Shown here in pieces: positions 63,921 to 64,000 of a DNA stretch of 64,000 nt (the stretch's first letter is position 1; every line of letters begins with the position of its first letter). The DNA comes from Dietzia massiliensis (GTDB taxonomy: Bacteria; Actinomycetota; Actinomycetes; Mycobacteriales; Mycobacteriaceae). A model generated the notes under the pieces. That model was not told the origin of the DNA and did not search any database. It worked only from the letters and a program-made list of their open reading frames with translations. The position numbers and the translations under genes were made by a program. The stretch is from positions 21,540-85,539 of the forward strand of contig NZ_JAHBAV010000006.1 in NCBI RefSeq assembly GCF_018390595.1, read 5' to 3'.

Positions 63921-64000
63921 GTTGCCTCGAAAGGGGCGGCGATCGCCCCGCGAGACGGTGGCTGAGGCTGCTGGTGAGCGGTGTGTGGGTGTTGTTTGAG
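63921..64000 (+). promoter_or_regulatory. Start of the rRNA precursor leader
   Basis: A hairpin 63926-63954 (GGGGCG/CGCCCC with outer CTCG/CGAG) is followed at the right edge by TGTTGTTTGAG, which resembles the box A antitermination element found before 16S rRNA in mycobacteria. The 16S gene itself would begin outside the window. Confidence 0.6.

Overview
The window reads as one continuous stretch of core chromosome from a very GC-rich actinobacterium of the mycolic-acid group (Mycobacteriales). The grounds are GTG/TTG starts with 4-bp ATGA/GTGA overlaps, a PriA-type HisA without any trpF, a mycothiol-dependent formaldehyde dehydrogenase, a CoaE-UPF0157 fusion, HelD/HelR-type and DUF4185 proteins, and a gene order that, from memory, runs parallel to the hisD to tyrS segment of Mycobacterium tuberculosis. 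My best guess at genus is Dietzia or a close relative; the sequence alone does not prove it. No phage, insertion sequence or CRISPR array was seen.

Layout: 1-250 holds the degraded end of an ABC ATPase gene. 479-8632 is the histidine operon hisDCB-(MFS)-hisH-(membrane protein)-hisA/priA-(inositol monophosphatase-like, probably histidinol-phosphatase)-hisF-hisI. A tautomerase joins it to trpE-(Trp-operon membrane protein)-trpC-trpB-trpA-lgt (8638-14963). Then come pyk, a secreted M23 peptidase, mscR with a metallo-hydrolase, and a SRPBCC protein. At 20007-20160 an unusual short tRNA with a CAA anticodon and polA diverge. An amino-acid ABC importer and a methyltransferase gene lie between polA and rpsA-coaE. 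Two tandem secreted DUF4185 proteins (29477-32483, minus) lie before uvrB, usp, a DUF732 lipoprotein, a HelD-like ATPase, a DoxX protein with an 11-residue-repeat tail, a metallo-hydrolase and uvrA. Translation genes follow: infC-rpmI-rplT, an rRNA methyltransferase, an ABC-F protein, pheST, thiD. 53602-61468 is the arginine operon argC-(argJ remnant)-argB-D-F-R-G-H; then a Trm112-like gene, a 3-methyladenine glycosylase, tyrS, and at the right edge the promoter and leader of a ribosomal RNA operon.

How the genes work together: the two amino-acid operons are continuous and share PriA, the expected source of phosphoribosylanthranilate isomerase for tryptophan synthesis. The arginine operon is controlled by its own ArgR through a palindromic site overlapping a leaderless argC promoter. 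Its argJ position holds only a 165-residue, internally deleted ArgJ-like protein without a catalytic threonine, so deacetylation of N-acetylornithine must come from elsewhere. Many genes show a TANNNT -10 box 6-7 nt before the start codon, i.e. leaderless mRNAs. infC has instead a leader of about 290 nt packed with hairpins, a 20-codon upstream ORF and an ATC start codon.
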